Positions 43,068-52,342 of a stretch of 64,000 nt of DNA are shown in pieces (within the stretch, counting starts at the first letter, position 1; each line of letters opens with the position of its first letter). The stretch comes from Streptomyces sp. NBC_01439 (GTDB lineage: Bacteria; Actinomycetota; Actinomycetes; Streptomycetales; Streptomycetaceae): positions 2,046,001 to 2,110,000 of the forward strand of contig NZ_CP109487.1 of assembly GCF_036227605.1 (NCBI RefSeq), given 5' to 3'. The notes below the pieces were generated by a model. That model saw only the letters and a program-made list of their open reading frames with translations, searched no databases and had not been told where the DNA came from. A program made the position numbers and the translations under genes.

Positions 43068-45128
43068 CTACCGCCGCAGCACCACCTTTGGCGCGAAGTT
43101 GCCCTCCTCCAGGTCCTCCGCGAGCAACCGCTTGGCGATGGCGTCCGCCGCCACCCGCAGTTCGGCGCTCCGCGGCCGCCCCCGGTCCTTCTCCAACTGG
43201 TCCTTGAGCCAGTCGCCCCAGGCCTTCGAGATCACGTCGGCCTCCCGCTGCCCGGCCGCGGTGAGGGTGAGGAAGCCGTCCTGGCGGCTGACGAAGCCCT
43301 CGTCCGCCATCCGCTCGTAGACCGGGATCAGCACCTCCGGCGGCAGGGACCGGCGGCCGGCGATCAGGGCGAGGGGGGCGTGGCCGACGGTCCGGGTCAA
43401 CAGGTCCACCTGCATGACCGCCCAGGCTCCCGCGATGTCCAGCCGGGTGTCGGAGCCCTGGACGATCCCCCGCGCCGTGTCCGCGCCCATGTTCCGGACG
43501 AGTTTGCCGACGGCCAGCTCCAGCAGCTTGGCCGAGTCCCCCGAGGCCGTGGCCGGGGAGCCGAACCCGTCGCCCATGTCCGTGGAGCCGGCCCGGGCAC
43601 TGTCGCGCAGCCGTACCTGCTTGAGGAAGAGCGCCACGACGAAACCGAACACGGCGACCGGAACGGTGTACAGGAACACGGTCTGCAGGGCCTGCGCGTA
43701 CGCGTCGATCACCGGGGCGGCGACCGTCGGATCGAGCCGGTGCACCCCTTCCGGGGTGGACGCGGCCTTGGCCAGCTCCGCCGGATCCTGTCCGGCGAGC
43801 CGCGCCGCCTCCACGTACGCCGCCTCCAGTTCGGGCCCCAGGTGGTTCGCGTAGATCGTTCCGAAGACCGCCGTCCCGAAGGCGCTGCCGAGCGTACGGA
43901 AGAAGGTGACGCCCGAGGTGGCCGTGCCCAGGTCGGCGTAGTCGACGGTGTTCTGCACGGCGATGGTCAGCACCTGCATGGACAGGCCGATGCCCGTGCC
44001 GAGCACGAACATGTACAACGATTCCAGCAGGGTGCTGGTACCCGGCTCCATGCGCGACAGCAGGTACAGGCCGATGCCCATGACCGCGTTCCCGACGATC
44101 GGGAAGATCCGGTACTGGCCGGTCTTGCTCACGACGTTGCCGCTGAACACGGAGGCGATCAGCAGGCCGATGACCATGGGCAGGGTCCGGACGCCCGAGA
44201 TCGTGGCCGAGTCCCCGTCCACGTACTGGAGGTAGGTCGGCAGGAAGGTCATCGCACCGAGCATCGCGAATCCGACGACGAAGCTCAGGATCGAGCACAC
44301 GGCGAAGACCGGATTGTGGAAGAGCCGCATCGGCAGCATCGGTTCCACGGCCCGGGTCTCGACCAGACAGAACAGCGCCAGCGCGACCGCGCCGCCCGCG
44401 AACAGGCCGATGATGACGGGCGAGGTCCAGCCGTACTCGTTCCCGCCCCAGCTGGTGGCCAGGATCAGCGCGCTGGCGCCGACGGCGACCAGCGCGATGC
44501 CCAGGTAGTCGATCACCGGCTTGCCCGAGGCCCGTACCGTCGGGATCGTCTTGGCCGCCGCGACGACGACGAGGATCGCGATCGGGACGTTGACGTAGAA
44601 GCACCACCGCCAGGTCAGCTGGTCGGTGAAGAACCCGCCGAGCAGCGGTCCGATCACGGTGGCGACCCCGAAAACGGCTCCGATCATGCCCTGGTACTTG
44701 CCGCGTTCGCGCAGGGGCACCACGTCGGCGATCAGCGCCATCGCGGTGACCATCAGGCCGCCGGCCCCGACGCCCTGGACGCCGCGCCACACGATGAGGA
44801 AGGTCATGTTGCTGGACAGGCCGCACAGGAAGGAGCCGCTGATGAAGACGATGGCGGAGATCTGGAAGATCAGTTTCCGGCCGAAGAGGTCGCCGAACTT
44901 GCCGACCAGGACCGTCGCGACGGTTTCGGCGAGCAGGTAGGAGGTCACCACCCACGACATGTGGTCGCCGCCGCCCAGGTCGCCCACGATCGTGGGCAGC
45001 GCGGTGCCGACGATCGTCTGGTCGAGCGCCGCCAGCAGCACGCCGAGCATGATCGTGCCGAAGATGACGTTGCGCCGCCGCCGGTCGATCTCGGGGGGCG
45101 CGGGGGCCGTGGCGGGGGCAGTGGTCAC
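43068..45128 (-). CDS. MFS multidrug exporter (DHA2 type) with C-terminal winged-helix-like extension
   Basis: 686 residues starting GTG. Residues about 20-520 form a 14-helix proton-coupled drug exporter: motif A-like [40 protein letters not shown] first helix and [20 protein letters not shown]. After the last helix ([14 protein letters not shown]) about 150 residues remain, with [20 protein letters not shown] and [20 protein letters not shown], then [18 protein letters not shown], which reads like a MarR/PadR winged helix. This soluble tail is unusual and may regulate transport or bind DNA. Confidence 0.87.
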   Translation of the reverse strand: MTTAPATAPAPPEIDRRRRNVIFGTIMLGVLLAALDQTIVGTALPTIVGDLGGGDHMSWVVTSYLLAETVATVLVGKFGDLFGRKLIFQISAIVFISGSFLCGLSSNMTFLIVWRGVQGVGAGGLMVTAMALIADVVPLRERGKYQGMIGAVFGVATVIGPLLGGFFTDQLTWRWCFYVNVPIAILVVVAAAKTIPTVRASGKPVIDYLGIALVAVGASALILATSWGGNEYGWTSPVIIGLFAGGAVALALFCLVETRAVEPMLPMRLFHNPVFAVCSILSFVVGFAMLGAMTFLPTYLQYVDGDSATISGVRTLPMVIGLLIASVFSGNVVSKTGQYRIFPIVGNAVMGIGLYLLSRMEPGTSTLLESLYMFVLGTGIGLSMQVLTIAVQNTVDYADLGTATSGVTFFRTLGSAFGTAVFGTIYANHLGPELEAAYVEAARLAGQDPAELAKAASTPEGVHRLDPTVAAPVIDAYAQALQTVFLYTVPVAVFGFVVALFLKQVRLRDSARAGSTDMGDGFGSPATASGDSAKLLELAVGKLVRNMGADTARGIVQGSDTRLDIAGAWAVMQVDLLTRTVGHAPLALIAGRRSLPPEVLIPVYERMADEGFVSRQDGFLTLTAAGQREADVISKAWGDWLKDQLEKDRGRPRSAELRVAADAIAKRLLAEDLEEGNFAPKVVLRR

Positions 45129-45200
45129 CTTCGCACTGTCACAGCGCGCCCGCCGCCGCGCATGTGGCGCTGGGCCGTACGGAGGAACCGCCCGCCGGGA

Positions 45201-45280
45201 CCGACGCAGGTGGACCCGGACTCGGCGCAGAGGGAGCAGGCCTCGGCGCAGGTGGCCCCGGCCTCAGCGCAGGTAGGCCA
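45201..45280. repeat. Degenerate tandem repeat of about 21 bp, four units
   Basis: Units begin CGACGCAGGTGG, CTCGGCGCAGAGGG, CTCGGCGCAGGTGG and CTCAGCGCAGGTAGG. The array lies between the exporter start and the GH4 stop and runs into the 3' end of the GH4 gene. Confidence 0.55.
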
Positions 45281-46631
45281 GGCCCGGGTGCTCCGCCGCG
45301 TACCCGTCGAGCAGCCGCCGGGCCACCCCCACCGAGTCGACCAGAGGATGGAGCGCGAAGGCCTTGACCGCGTCCGCCCGCGAACCGCTCGCGGCCGCCG
45401 CCAGGACCTCCCGCTCGACCGCCTTGACCGCCGTCACCAGCCCCACCGCGTGCAGGGGCAGCTGGGCGACGCCCACCGGGTGGGCGCCGTTCGCGTCGAC
45501 GAGGCAGGGCACCTCGATGACGGCCTCGGCGTCGAGGACGGAGAGCGTCGACCGGTTCCGGACGTTCAGGATTAGTGTGGCCCGCTCGTCCCGGGCGATG
45601 GCCCGCATCAGCGCGAGCGCGACCTTCTCGTAGCCCCCGGATTCGAGGTCGCTCTCCTCGCGCTCCGGGGCACCCGCCGCCTCGCGGTTCTCGGCCATGT
45701 ACGTGGCCTCGCGCTCGGCCCGGGTACGGTCCCAGGCGGCCAGCGCCGCCCCGGCCGGTGCCCCGACCCGGGCGGCCTCGGCGTAGAAGCCGCGCTGCTG
45801 GTCGATCAGGAAGGCCCCGCGCGTCTGCTTGGCCTCCTGGTACGCCCGTACCGTGTCACGGTTGAAGTAGTAGTAGTGCAGGTATTCGTTGGGGACCGCA
45901 CCGAGCGAGCGCAGCCATTCGGCCCCGAAGAGCCGGCCCTCCTCGAAGGACTCCAGGGCTTCGGCGTCGGCCAGCAGCCGGGGCAGCTCGTCGCGGCCGC
46001 CGATGCGCAGCCCGCGCACCCAGCCCAGGTGGTTGAGACCGACGTAGTCGATCCAGGCGTCCTGCGGGCGGGCGCCCAGCAGCCTGGCGATGCGCCGGCC
46101 GAGGCCCACGGGGGAATCGCAGATGCCGATCACCCGTTCGCCGAGTTCCTCGGCCATGGCCTCGGTGACCAGCCCGGCCGGGTTGGTGAAGTTGATGACC
46201 CACGCCTCGGGGGCGGTACGGGCGATCCTGCGGGCGATCGCGCGCGCCACCGGCACCGTCCGCAGGCCGTACGCGATCCCGCCCGCACCCACCGTCTCCT
46301 GGCCCAGGACTCCCTCGGCCAGGGCGATCCGCTCGTCCGCAGCACGCCCTTCCAGGCCACCGACGCGGATGGCGGAGAAGACGAAGTCAGCGCCGCGCAG
46401 GGCTTCGTCCAGGTCTCCGGTGACCGTGACGGCCGGGGCGTCGACCGCCGGATCGGCCGCCGCAGCGGCCGAGGCCTGGTCGCGGAGCACGCGGGCCATG
46501 GCGGTGAGCCGCGCCGGGGCCTCGTCGTACAGCGTCACCTGGGACACCCTGCCCTCGGCGCGGTCGCCGAGCAGCGCGCCGTAGACGAGCGGTACCCGGA
46601 AGCCGCCCCCGCCGAGGATGGTCAGCCGCAC
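45264..46631 (-). CDS. Glycoside hydrolase family 4 protein (6-phospho-beta-glucosidase type)
   Basis: 455 residues from GTG at 46631 (AAAGG upstream). The NAD-binding start VRLTILGGGGFRVPLVYGAL, the Mn ligands in VIGICDSPVGLG (Cys) and YVGLNHLGWVRG (His), and WVINFTNPAGLVTEAMAEEL are the GH4 signature. These enzymes cleave phosphorylated disaccharides by a redox-assisted mechanism. No PTS transporter is adjacent, so it could act on an unphosphorylated or separately imported sugar. Longer N-terminal starts lack a ribosome site. Confidence 0.9.
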   Translation of the reverse strand: MRLTILGGGGFRVPLVYGALLGDRAEGRVSQVTLYDEAPARLTAMARVLRDQASAAAAADPAVDAPAVTVTGDLDEALRGADFVFSAIRVGGLEGRAADERIALAEGVLGQETVGAGGIAYGLRTVPVARAIARRIARTAPEAWVINFTNPAGLVTEAMAEELGERVIGICDSPVGLGRRIARLLGARPQDAWIDYVGLNHLGWVRGLRIGGRDELPRLLADAEALESFEEGRLFGAEWLRSLGAVPNEYLHYYYFNRDTVRAYQEAKQTRGAFLIDQQRGFYAEAARVGAPAGAALAAWDRTRAEREATYMAENREAAGAPEREESDLESGGYEKVALALMRAIARDERATLILNVRNRSTLSVLDAEAVIEVPCLVDANGAHPVGVAQLPLHAVGLVTAVKAVEREVLAAAASGSRADAVKAFALHPLVDSVGVARRLLDGYAAEHPGLAYLR

Positions 46632-46763
46632 GCCCCTACCGCCTTTCGCCAGTACAGATCCCGTTGCCGGCGCCGCCGTGCCGGCCAACCGGCCGGCCGA
46701 TGCCACGATCGGTGACACGGAAGCCACGGCACACGTACGTCGGCACCAGTCTGCCCCGGTCGG

Positions 46764-47753
46764 TCACTCCACCGGCGACGGCACGGCGCGCAGCCTGGCG
46801 CCCTGCTGCTGCGCGAAGCCGGCGCCGCTGCGGACGGGGCCCCTCGGTGCACCCGTGGGCGTCGAGAGGATCAGGGTGATCCGGGTCAGTCCCATCTCGC
46901 CCAGCATCCGACTGGTCTCGGCCACCATCCGGCACCGCACCAGCCCCCACCGCGGGTCGGGGTGGCGCACGGTGCGCACCGCCCCGTCGAGCTCGGCGGC
47001 GTCGGCACCGTGCGTGCTCAGCCAGTGCGGCACCCCGTACCGGTAGGCCGCCTCCATGAACGGGTCACGGGCCACTTCCTGGCGGATGCTGCGCAGCCCC
47101 TCGTCCTCGGGGGCCCCGGCCAGCGCGGTCGCGAACTGGGCCAACAGTGGTACGCACCAAGCGGGTTCGTGGTCCTCCAGCACGGCAGCGGCGTCCGGGT
47201 GGAACAGCACGAAGCGCAGGAAGTTGTCGTCCGGCAGGGCCGTCGGGTGCGGCCTCACCGACTGGAAGAGCTGGTCGAAGGCCGAGTTGGTCAGGGCGAC
47301 GTCCCAGCGGTGGTCCACCAGGAAGCTCGGGTACGGCACGGACTCCATGAGGGCCGCGTAATCGCACAGGTAGTCACGCTGCGCCGGGTCCTCGGGCAGC
47401 CGGTTCTCCTCGGCGGCCCGCCACGTGGGCGGCGGGTCGCGGTCGACCATGACGCGGAACAGCCAGAAGCACTGCCGCTCGCTCATCTCCAAAGCCTCCG
47501 CCAGGGCGAGGAGTTTGCGATCCGTCCACTCCTTGACCAGGCCTCTTTCCCAGTTCCCGTACGCGCGCACGCTGATGCGCAGTCGGGCGGCGAGGTCTTC
47601 CTGGCTCAGGCCCAGCTCCTCGCGGCGCTGGCGCAAAATCTCCTTGCGTCGCTCCGACCGCACTGCACCGCGGGCGGGTTCCTCGCCCGCCAGGCGCTCT
47701 TCAACGGCTCGGGCGAGTCCATCGGACGGGCCCACCGCTGCGAGATGTGGCAC
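46764..47753 (-). CDS. XRE-family regulator with MmyB-like ligand-binding domain
   Basis: 329 residues starting GTG with GGGGGAG 7 bases upstream. HTH: RREELGLSQEDLAARLRISV, RAYGNWERGLVKEWTDRKLL (about residues 45-85). The rest is the MmyB-like domain of actinomycete regulators: YAALMESVPYPSFLVDHRWD, LTNSAFDQLFQSV, FLRFVLFHPDAAAVLEDHEP. Divergent from the XRE gene at 47971. Confidence 0.85.
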   Translation of the reverse strand: MPHLAAVGPSDGLARAVEERLAGEEPARGAVRSERRKEILRQRREELGLSQEDLAARLRISVRAYGNWERGLVKEWTDRKLLALAEALEMSERQCFWLFRVMVDRDPPPTWRAAEENRLPEDPAQRDYLCDYAALMESVPYPSFLVDHRWDVALTNSAFDQLFQSVRPHPTALPDDNFLRFVLFHPDAAAVLEDHEPAWCVPLLAQFATALAGAPEDEGLRSIRQEVARDPFMEAAYRYGVPHWLSTHGADAAELDGAVRTVRHPDPRWGLVRCRMVAETSRMLGEMGLTRITLILSTPTGAPRGPVRSGAGFAQQQGARLRAVPSPVE

Positions 47754-47799
47754 TGAGAGCTCCCCCTCCTCCGGTCTGGATCTTCATTTCCGTGTGGCG

Positions 47800-47829
47800 A
47801 TCCTGCTACCGACTTCATTCGAGTGTCAA
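47800..47829 (-). promoter_or_regulatory. Promoter of the MmyB-like regulator gene
   Basis: Read on the minus strand: TTGACA (47829-47824), an 18-bp spacer and CAGGAT (47805-47800), close to the Streptomyces TTGACR / TAGRRT consensus. The start codon is 47 bp downstream. Confidence 0.5.
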
Positions 47830-47851
47830 CTATTGTGGCAATTCAAGCCTC

Positions 47852-47881
47852 TTGACAGCTCATTCCCGCCACAGCTGTGGC
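47852..47881 (+). promoter_or_regulatory. TTGACA followed by a 14-bp palindrome GCCACAGCTGTGGC
   Basis: TTGACA at 47852-47857 is a likely -35 box for the plus-strand triad, and the palindrome at 47868-47881 would cover the spacer and -10 area. It is a natural operator for one of the two XRE proteins. Confidence 0.48.
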
Positions 47882-47970
47882 ACGTTCTAGCCCTTCTGGG
47901 CAAGAGCGGATAGATTCCAGAAGCCGACCATGTGCCCATACCGACTTCGCGCGATCTAGGAGAACCACTG

Positions 47971-48639
47971 GTGACAGACGGCTTCCCGGCTCCCGTCGCG
48001 GTGGCCGACGCACCCATGGCGGCCACCATCACGCGCGTCGCCGAACTCGCGGGCAAAATGGGCCGCGACCTGAACCAGGTCTTCGACCTGCGGCGGCTAT
48101 CCGAGGCATCCGGCGTACCCACGGACGTGGTCAGGACCCTGCTCGACGGCAGGCCGGCCGGCGAACCCGATCTGCAGACCCGGTTCCTCCAGCGTCTCGA
48201 CCTGCTCCGGCGGACCCGCGTCAAACCGAACGGCCGCCGCTACACGCAGCAGGAGATCGCGGACGGCGCCGGCATGTCCCGGCAGCAGGCCGGCGCACTG
48301 ATCAACGGGGACCGGCGCCCCACCATGGAGCATTGCGACGCGATCCAGCGGTTCTTCGGAGTGCACGCCGGATTCCTCACGGCCCACGACGCCGACGCCC
48401 TCACCGACGCGCTCCAGCGGACCGAGCAACAACTGCTCCAGGACTTCGCGGGGCGGGCACGGGAAACCGTACCGGCGTCGGCCGCATCGGCGGGCGATCC
48501 ACTGGCAAGACTCCTCCAGAACCACGGTGTACGGGGCATCGCCTGGCGCGCAGCCCAACTGCCCAGCGACAAGCACCGGGACAAGGTGACCGAATGGCTG
48601 GACATGCTCCTCGAAAGCGTCAAACCGAACGAATCCTGA
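47971..48639 (+). CDS. XRE-type regulator, first gene of a conserved triad
   Basis: 222 residues from GTG at 47971, preferred to GTG at 47932 because TAGGAG lies 8 bases before it. The HTH is RYTQQEIADGAGMSRQQAGA, LINGDRRPTMEHCDAIQRFF (about residues 87-126), with N-terminal helical extension and C-terminal LARLLQNHGVRGIAWRAAQL. Next come an ImmA/IrrE-like protein and a polytopic membrane protein, an order often seen in Streptomyces. Likely repressor of the set. Confidence 0.83.
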   Translation: MTDGFPAPVAVADAPMAATITRVAELAGKMGRDLNQVFDLRRLSEASGVPTDVVRTLLDGRPAGEPDLQTRFLQRLDLLRRTRVKPNGRRYTQQEIADGAGMSRQQAGALINGDRRPTMEHCDAIQRFFGVHAGFLTAHDADALTDALQRTEQQLLQDFAGRARETVPASAASAGDPLARLLQNHGVRGIAWRAAQLPSDKHRDKVTEWLDMLLESVKPNES

Positions 48640-48703
48640 CCCAGTCGAAAGTCTGGGTCTGATCCTTGAGTCCTGATCCGGATCCGCGCCGACGGGGAGA
48701 ACG

Positions 48704-49261
48704 GTGAGCATAGGCAGAGAGCAGCGGCGGTTGTGCGGGGAGCTGGTGGCCGGTATCCGGCTGACGGCCCCCGTGGAACCCGTGGACCTCTACGCTGCCC
48801 TCTGCGAGGGCATGAGCAGACACCGCGGCCGCCGGGTGGACTTCCGGATGGCCTCGTTCCCGCCGCGGACGGCCAGCGGCCTGTGGCTCGACATGGCGGA
48901 CCGCGATCTCGTGGTCATCGAGGAACGCACCGCGCCGGACCACCAGTTGGTGATCCTGGGCCATGAGCTGTGGCACATGAAGGCCGGCCACTGCAGCCAC
49001 CACGTCGACGGCGCCGCCGTCGCCGCGCGGATGCTGGCCGACGAAGCCGACATCGGCGAGACCGTACGCCGCGTCGCCGCACGCACGCGCGCCGACGTCC
49101 AGGAGGAGACCGAGGCCGAAACCTTCGGCTTACTGCTGGGTAGTCGGTGTCGGAACTGGCTCGCCGGATCGGCGAGCCACCGCGCTCCGGTCCAGCGCGA
49201 TCAATTGGCGGGCCGGATCGAGGCTTCGCTGGGCTACCGGGGGCACAGGAAAGAGCGTTGA
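48704..49261 (+). CDS. ImmA/IrrE-type metallopeptidase-like protein
   Basis: 185 residues from GTG at 48704 with GGGGAG 5 bases upstream. The zinc-peptidase motif is LVILGHELWHMKAGHC (HExxH), followed by an acidic region (ADVQEETEAETFGLLLGSR) that can supply the third ligand. Such proteins are paired with XRE regulators and cleave them or act as toxin-like components. The stop overlaps the TTG start of the next gene (TTGA). Confidence 0.87.
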   Translation: MSIGREQRRLCGELVAGIRLTAPVEPVDLYAALCEGMSRHRGRRVDFRMASFPPRTASGLWLDMADRDLVVIEERTAPDHQLVILGHELWHMKAGHCSHHVDGAAVAARMLADEADIGETVRRVAARTRADVQEETEAETFGLLLGSRCRNWLAGSASHRAPVQRDQLAGRIEASLGYRGHRKER

Positions 49262-50427
49262 ACGGCAAGGACTACTACATACCGGCGGCCGCGATGGCGG
49301 TCTCACTCGCCTTCAAGCTGCCGGCCCTGCGACACAACTGGCGCGACCCCCTCCTACGATCGGTCGTGGCCCTGCTGACCCTGGCCGGAGCGGTGTTCAC
49401 CTTCGCGGCCCCGCCCACCATCGCGGCGGTCAACCGATGGACCGGGATCGTCAACGTCTCGGCCCCCCTGGTCTACTGCCTGATCACCGCCTTCAGCGCC
49501 TCCTGCCTGGTCCTCATGGTCAACTGGCGGGGCGGCCCGCCCGAACAGACCCGACGCGTCTCGCGCCGCTGGACCCTGGGCTACGGCGCGGTGGTCGTCG
49601 CCCTGATCGCCCTCTTCGCCCTCGGTGGCACCCCGGTGGAGCGGCTGCGCGACTTCGACACCTACTACGCGAACACGCCCTACATCGGCCACATGATCGC
49701 GCTCTACCTGCTGGCGCACTGCGTGGCCGCGGTGGTGATGGTGGTCCTGTGCTGGCGCTGGTCGCTCCAGGTCCGCGGCTGGCTGCGGGTCGGCCTGGTG
49801 ATCATCGTTGCCGGCTACGTCTTCAACCTCTCCTACGACGCCACGAAGATGACCGCGGTCATCGCCCGCTGGTCCGGTCACGACCTGGACGACCTCAGCA
49901 CCTACGCCGCCCCGCCGCTCGCCTCGCTCGGGGCGCTGATCAGCGCGATGGGCTTCGTGGTGCCGCTCGTCTGCCAGCGGCTGTCGGACCAATGGCAGAC
50001 CTGGGCGACGTACCGCCGGCTCGGACCGCTCTGGCACGAGGTGCAGATCTCCGCGCCCAGCGGCACCCCCTCCGTACAGATGGCCTGGTGGTCCGCGGCG
50101 GAACTACGGGTGATCCAGCGCGAGTCGGACATCCACGACGGCTTCCTGCACCTCGGGCCGTACTTCGACAAGGGCCTCGGCGACGGCGCCTACGAGAACG
50201 CCGTCGCCACGGGTGCCGACGAGGAGACGGCCCGCGCCGTCGCCGAGGCCGCCATGGTCGCGGCCGCCGTACGGGCCCGCTCCGCCGACCCCGACGGGAA
50301 GGTCATCGGAGAGGACGAGGAGACCTCCCTCGACACCGCCGACGGTCCGCGCGACCTGCTGCGGATCTCCCACGCACTGCGGCACTCGCCGGTGGTGCAG
50401 GCGGTCCGGCGAGAGGCGACTGTGTAG
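49258..50427 (+). CDS. MAB_1171c-like polytopic membrane protein
   Basis: 389 residues from TTG at 49258. About seven membrane helices occupy residues 1-250 (e.g. AMAVSLAFKLPALRHNW, VVALLTLAGAVFTFAAPPTI, YGAVVVALIALFALGG, HMIALYLLAHCVAAVVMVVL, VGLVIIVAGYVFNLSYDATK). The cytoplasmic C-terminus has RRLGPLWHEVQISAPSG and LRVIQRESDIHDGFLHLGPYF, features of the family annotated MAB_1171c-like putative transporter. Function is not established; it is coupled to the metalloprotease-like gene. Confidence 0.82.
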   Translation: MNGKDYYIPAAAMAVSLAFKLPALRHNWRDPLLRSVVALLTLAGAVFTFAAPPTIAAVNRWTGIVNVSAPLVYCLITAFSASCLVLMVNWRGGPPEQTRRVSRRWTLGYGAVVVALIALFALGGTPVERLRDFDTYYANTPYIGHMIALYLLAHCVAAVVMVVLCWRWSLQVRGWLRVGLVIIVAGYVFNLSYDATKMTAVIARWSGHDLDDLSTYAAPPLASLGALISAMGFVVPLVCQRLSDQWQTWATYRRLGPLWHEVQISAPSGTPSVQMAWWSAAELRVIQRESDIHDGFLHLGPYFDKGLGDGAYENAVATGADEETARAVAEAAMVAAAVRARSADPDGKVIGEDEETSLDTADGPRDLLRISHALRHSPVVQAVRREATV

Positions 50428-50456
50428 CGGCGGACGGGGCGTCCGCCGGCCGGCCC

Positions 50457-51239
50457 TCAGCGGCTGGCGACGGCCACCGACGCCGTGGCCGGGAACAGGT
50501 CCTGGAACGGTGCGGCCGAGTCGATCCCCTCCCGCCCGTACGGCGCGTCGAAGCTCCACACCATGAAGAGCAGGAACACGATCAACGCGCTGAACAACCC
50601 GGCGAGCAACAACTCCCGTCCGGAGCGCCGGATCTGCAGGGTGAAGATCAGCCCGACCGTCACCAGTCCGCCGACCACCAGCCCGAACCACACCACGCCC
50701 GGCAGCGTGGACTCGGAGCTCTGCGTACGCGAGTGCCGCGCGTCGTCGGCGGCCGCGATGTGGTCCAGCAACGGCTGATAGGCCTGCGCCTGAAGCTCGT
50801 TGGCCGGGCTCTGGTGCGTGACGTCGGTACGCAGCTTGCCGAGCAGGGCGGCGCCCTCGGGCGAGGCGTTGTCGCCGGAGGTCAGCAACGGCCAGTCCAC
50901 GGCGACGGTGTGGGAGACGTACGCGTCCACCTCGCCCCGGATCCGGTCGCGGACGGCCGCCGGGTAGACGTCGGCGCGCTGGGTGACCTCGTACAGGGCC
51001 TGGGCCTCACGGCGCACGCTGTCCTCGGCGGCGCCGCGCGCCTCCCAGACTCCCGCGATGGCCAGGCCCAGCACGATCGCGTAGACCACGCCCACCATCA
51101 TCGTCATGTACTCGATGACGTCGGGGGTTTCGCTGGTGTCCTCGTCGGCGGCGGCCCGGCGGTGCCGGATCGCGGTGATGGCGAGGACGACGGCGCAGAC
51201 GAGCGCCATGGCGATGGCCAGGACCAGCCATTCGGACAC
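50457..51239 (-). CDS. DUF4239-type membrane protein
   Basis: 260 residues starting GTG. Two N-terminal helices (LVLAIAMALVCAVVLAITAI and MTMMVGVVYAIVLGLAIAGV) and two C-terminal ones (GVVWFGLVVGGLVTVGLIFT and LLLAGLFSALIVFLLFMVWS) bracket a helical soluble part with REAQALYEVTQRADVYP. This is the DUF4239 layout, distantly bestrophin-like. Function unknown. Confidence 0.85.
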   Translation of the reverse strand: MSEWLVLAIAMALVCAVVLAITAIRHRRAAADEDTSETPDVIEYMTMMVGVVYAIVLGLAIAGVWEARGAAEDSVRREAQALYEVTQRADVYPAAVRDRIRGEVDAYVSHTVAVDWPLLTSGDNASPEGAALLGKLRTDVTHQSPANELQAQAYQPLLDHIAAADDARHSRTQSSESTLPGVVWFGLVVGGLVTVGLIFTLQIRRSGRELLLAGLFSALIVFLLFMVWSFDAPYGREGIDSAAPFQDLFPATASVAVASR

Positions 51240-51290
51240 GTGGATTCTCCCGGTGTGGGTCGTCGATGGTTCGACGGATCGGTTCTTCGG

Positions 51291-51337
51291 CGGTACGGCG
51301 GTACGGCGGTTCGGTGGATCGGTGGATCGGTGGACGG
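51291..51337. repeat. 8-bp tandem repeats upstream of the DUF4239 gene
   Basis: CGGTACGG twice, CGGTTCGG once, TGGATCGG twice and a truncated TGGACGG, 52 bp before the DUF4239 start. Unit loss or gain could alter the promoter region. Confidence 0.7.
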
Positions 51338-51354
51338 AGTGCAGGGGGCGGCGG

Positions 51355-51975
51355 TCAGCCGCGGCTCTTGGAGCGGGGGCGCAGGGCGGCGGCGGCCAGT
51401 ACGGCCGGGGTGGTGACGACGACCATGAGCGTCATGGTGGACATCCCGCCCGGGCCGCGCCGCTCCAGGGCCACCGAGCGGTACGGACGCACGTGGAAGG
51501 CGCTCACCCGTGCGACGGCGGCCCTGGCCGCGGGCGGGGCGGGTGCGTCGGCCGACGCCGGTTCGTTCCGGCCCTCGGGACCCGCCGCGGGCACCGGCGG
51601 CTCCGACCCCCCGGCCCGTGCCTCCGGGGAACGCTCCACCGCTGCCCCGGGCGGACGCGGCCGCGCGGGCTCGGCCGGCCGCACGGGCCGCTCCGCAGGG
51701 CCGGCTGACTGCGCGGGCCGCCCCACGTGGTGCACGGTCGGCCGGTCGGCGCCGGGCACGGTCACCCGGACCGAGGGCCGCCCGGACGGCGGCCGGAAGA
51801 CCGGTCTCTCCGGCTGCCCGGCCGGCACGCACCGGTCGACGCGGGCTCCGTAGCCGGGGCCGTGGCCGTGGCCGTAACCGTCGCCGTATCCGTCGGCCGC
51901 GACCGCCACGTGGCCGTGCAGCGGGCCCAGTGCCGCCACCAGGCCCGCCCCGGCGAAGTACTGCCAAGCCGTCAC
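51355..51975 (-). CDS. Proline-rich putative membrane or exported protein
   Basis: 206 residues from GTG at 51975, chosen for GGGAGG upstream. The N-terminus MTAWQYFAGAGLVAALGP is moderately hydrophobic, then a Gly/Tyr/His-rich stretch (DGYGDGYGHGHGPGYGA), a long Pro/Ala/Arg-rich spacer and a C-terminal hydrophobic segment (MSTMTLMVVVTTPAVLAAAA) with a basic end (RPRSKSRG). The hydrophobic tail plus basic end could be a tail anchor. No homologous family recognised; coding status is moderately supported. Confidence 0.5.
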   Translation of the reverse strand: MTAWQYFAGAGLVAALGPLHGHVAVAADGYGDGYGHGHGPGYGARVDRCVPAGQPERPVFRPPSGRPSVRVTVPGADRPTVHHVGRPAQSAGPAERPVRPAEPARPRPPGAAVERSPEARAGGSEPPVPAAGPEGRNEPASADAPAPPAARAAVARVSAFHVRPYRSVALERRGPGGMSTMTLMVVVTTPAVLAAAALRPRSKSRG

Positions 51976-52082
51976 CGCGCGCCTCCCGAAATCCGCAGCA
52001 GATGTAAGGTCCACCACTGAAGAAACGATCAAGGGGCGGCTTCGACACGCCGCGGACGGGTGCAGATCCCCGATGCGGCCCG

Positions 52083-52331
52083 ATGTCGCCATGGGACCGA
52101 GGGGGCGAACGCCCGGCTGGTCGCCCGGCGGTCGCGCAGCTCAAGCACCTCCACATCAGCGAGGTGCACGACATCGTCGAGGACGGCGAACTCCCGTACA
52201 TCGTCATGGAGCTGGTCGAGGGCGGTTCCCTCGCCGACCGGCTCTCCCGGACCGGACCGGTGGGTGACGACGGGACACCGGTCCCCCCGATCGGCAGGGC
52301 CGCCGCCCCGGACACCCGCGGACACCCCTAG
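52083..52331 (+). pseudogene. Fragment of a Ser/Thr protein kinase N-lobe
   Basis: The stretch LKHLHISEVHDIVEDGELPY followed by IVMELVEGGSLADRLSR is clear kinase N-lobe sequence (region around beta-4, the hinge and helix D) equivalent to residues 60-110 of a kinase. The P-loop, the Lys, HRD and DFG motifs are absent, and the frame ends before the histidine kinase gene. A start near 52083 has no ribosome site. It is a decayed kinase remnant about 80 codons long. Confidence 0.68.
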
Positions 52332-52342
52332 GCTGGGGGGAC

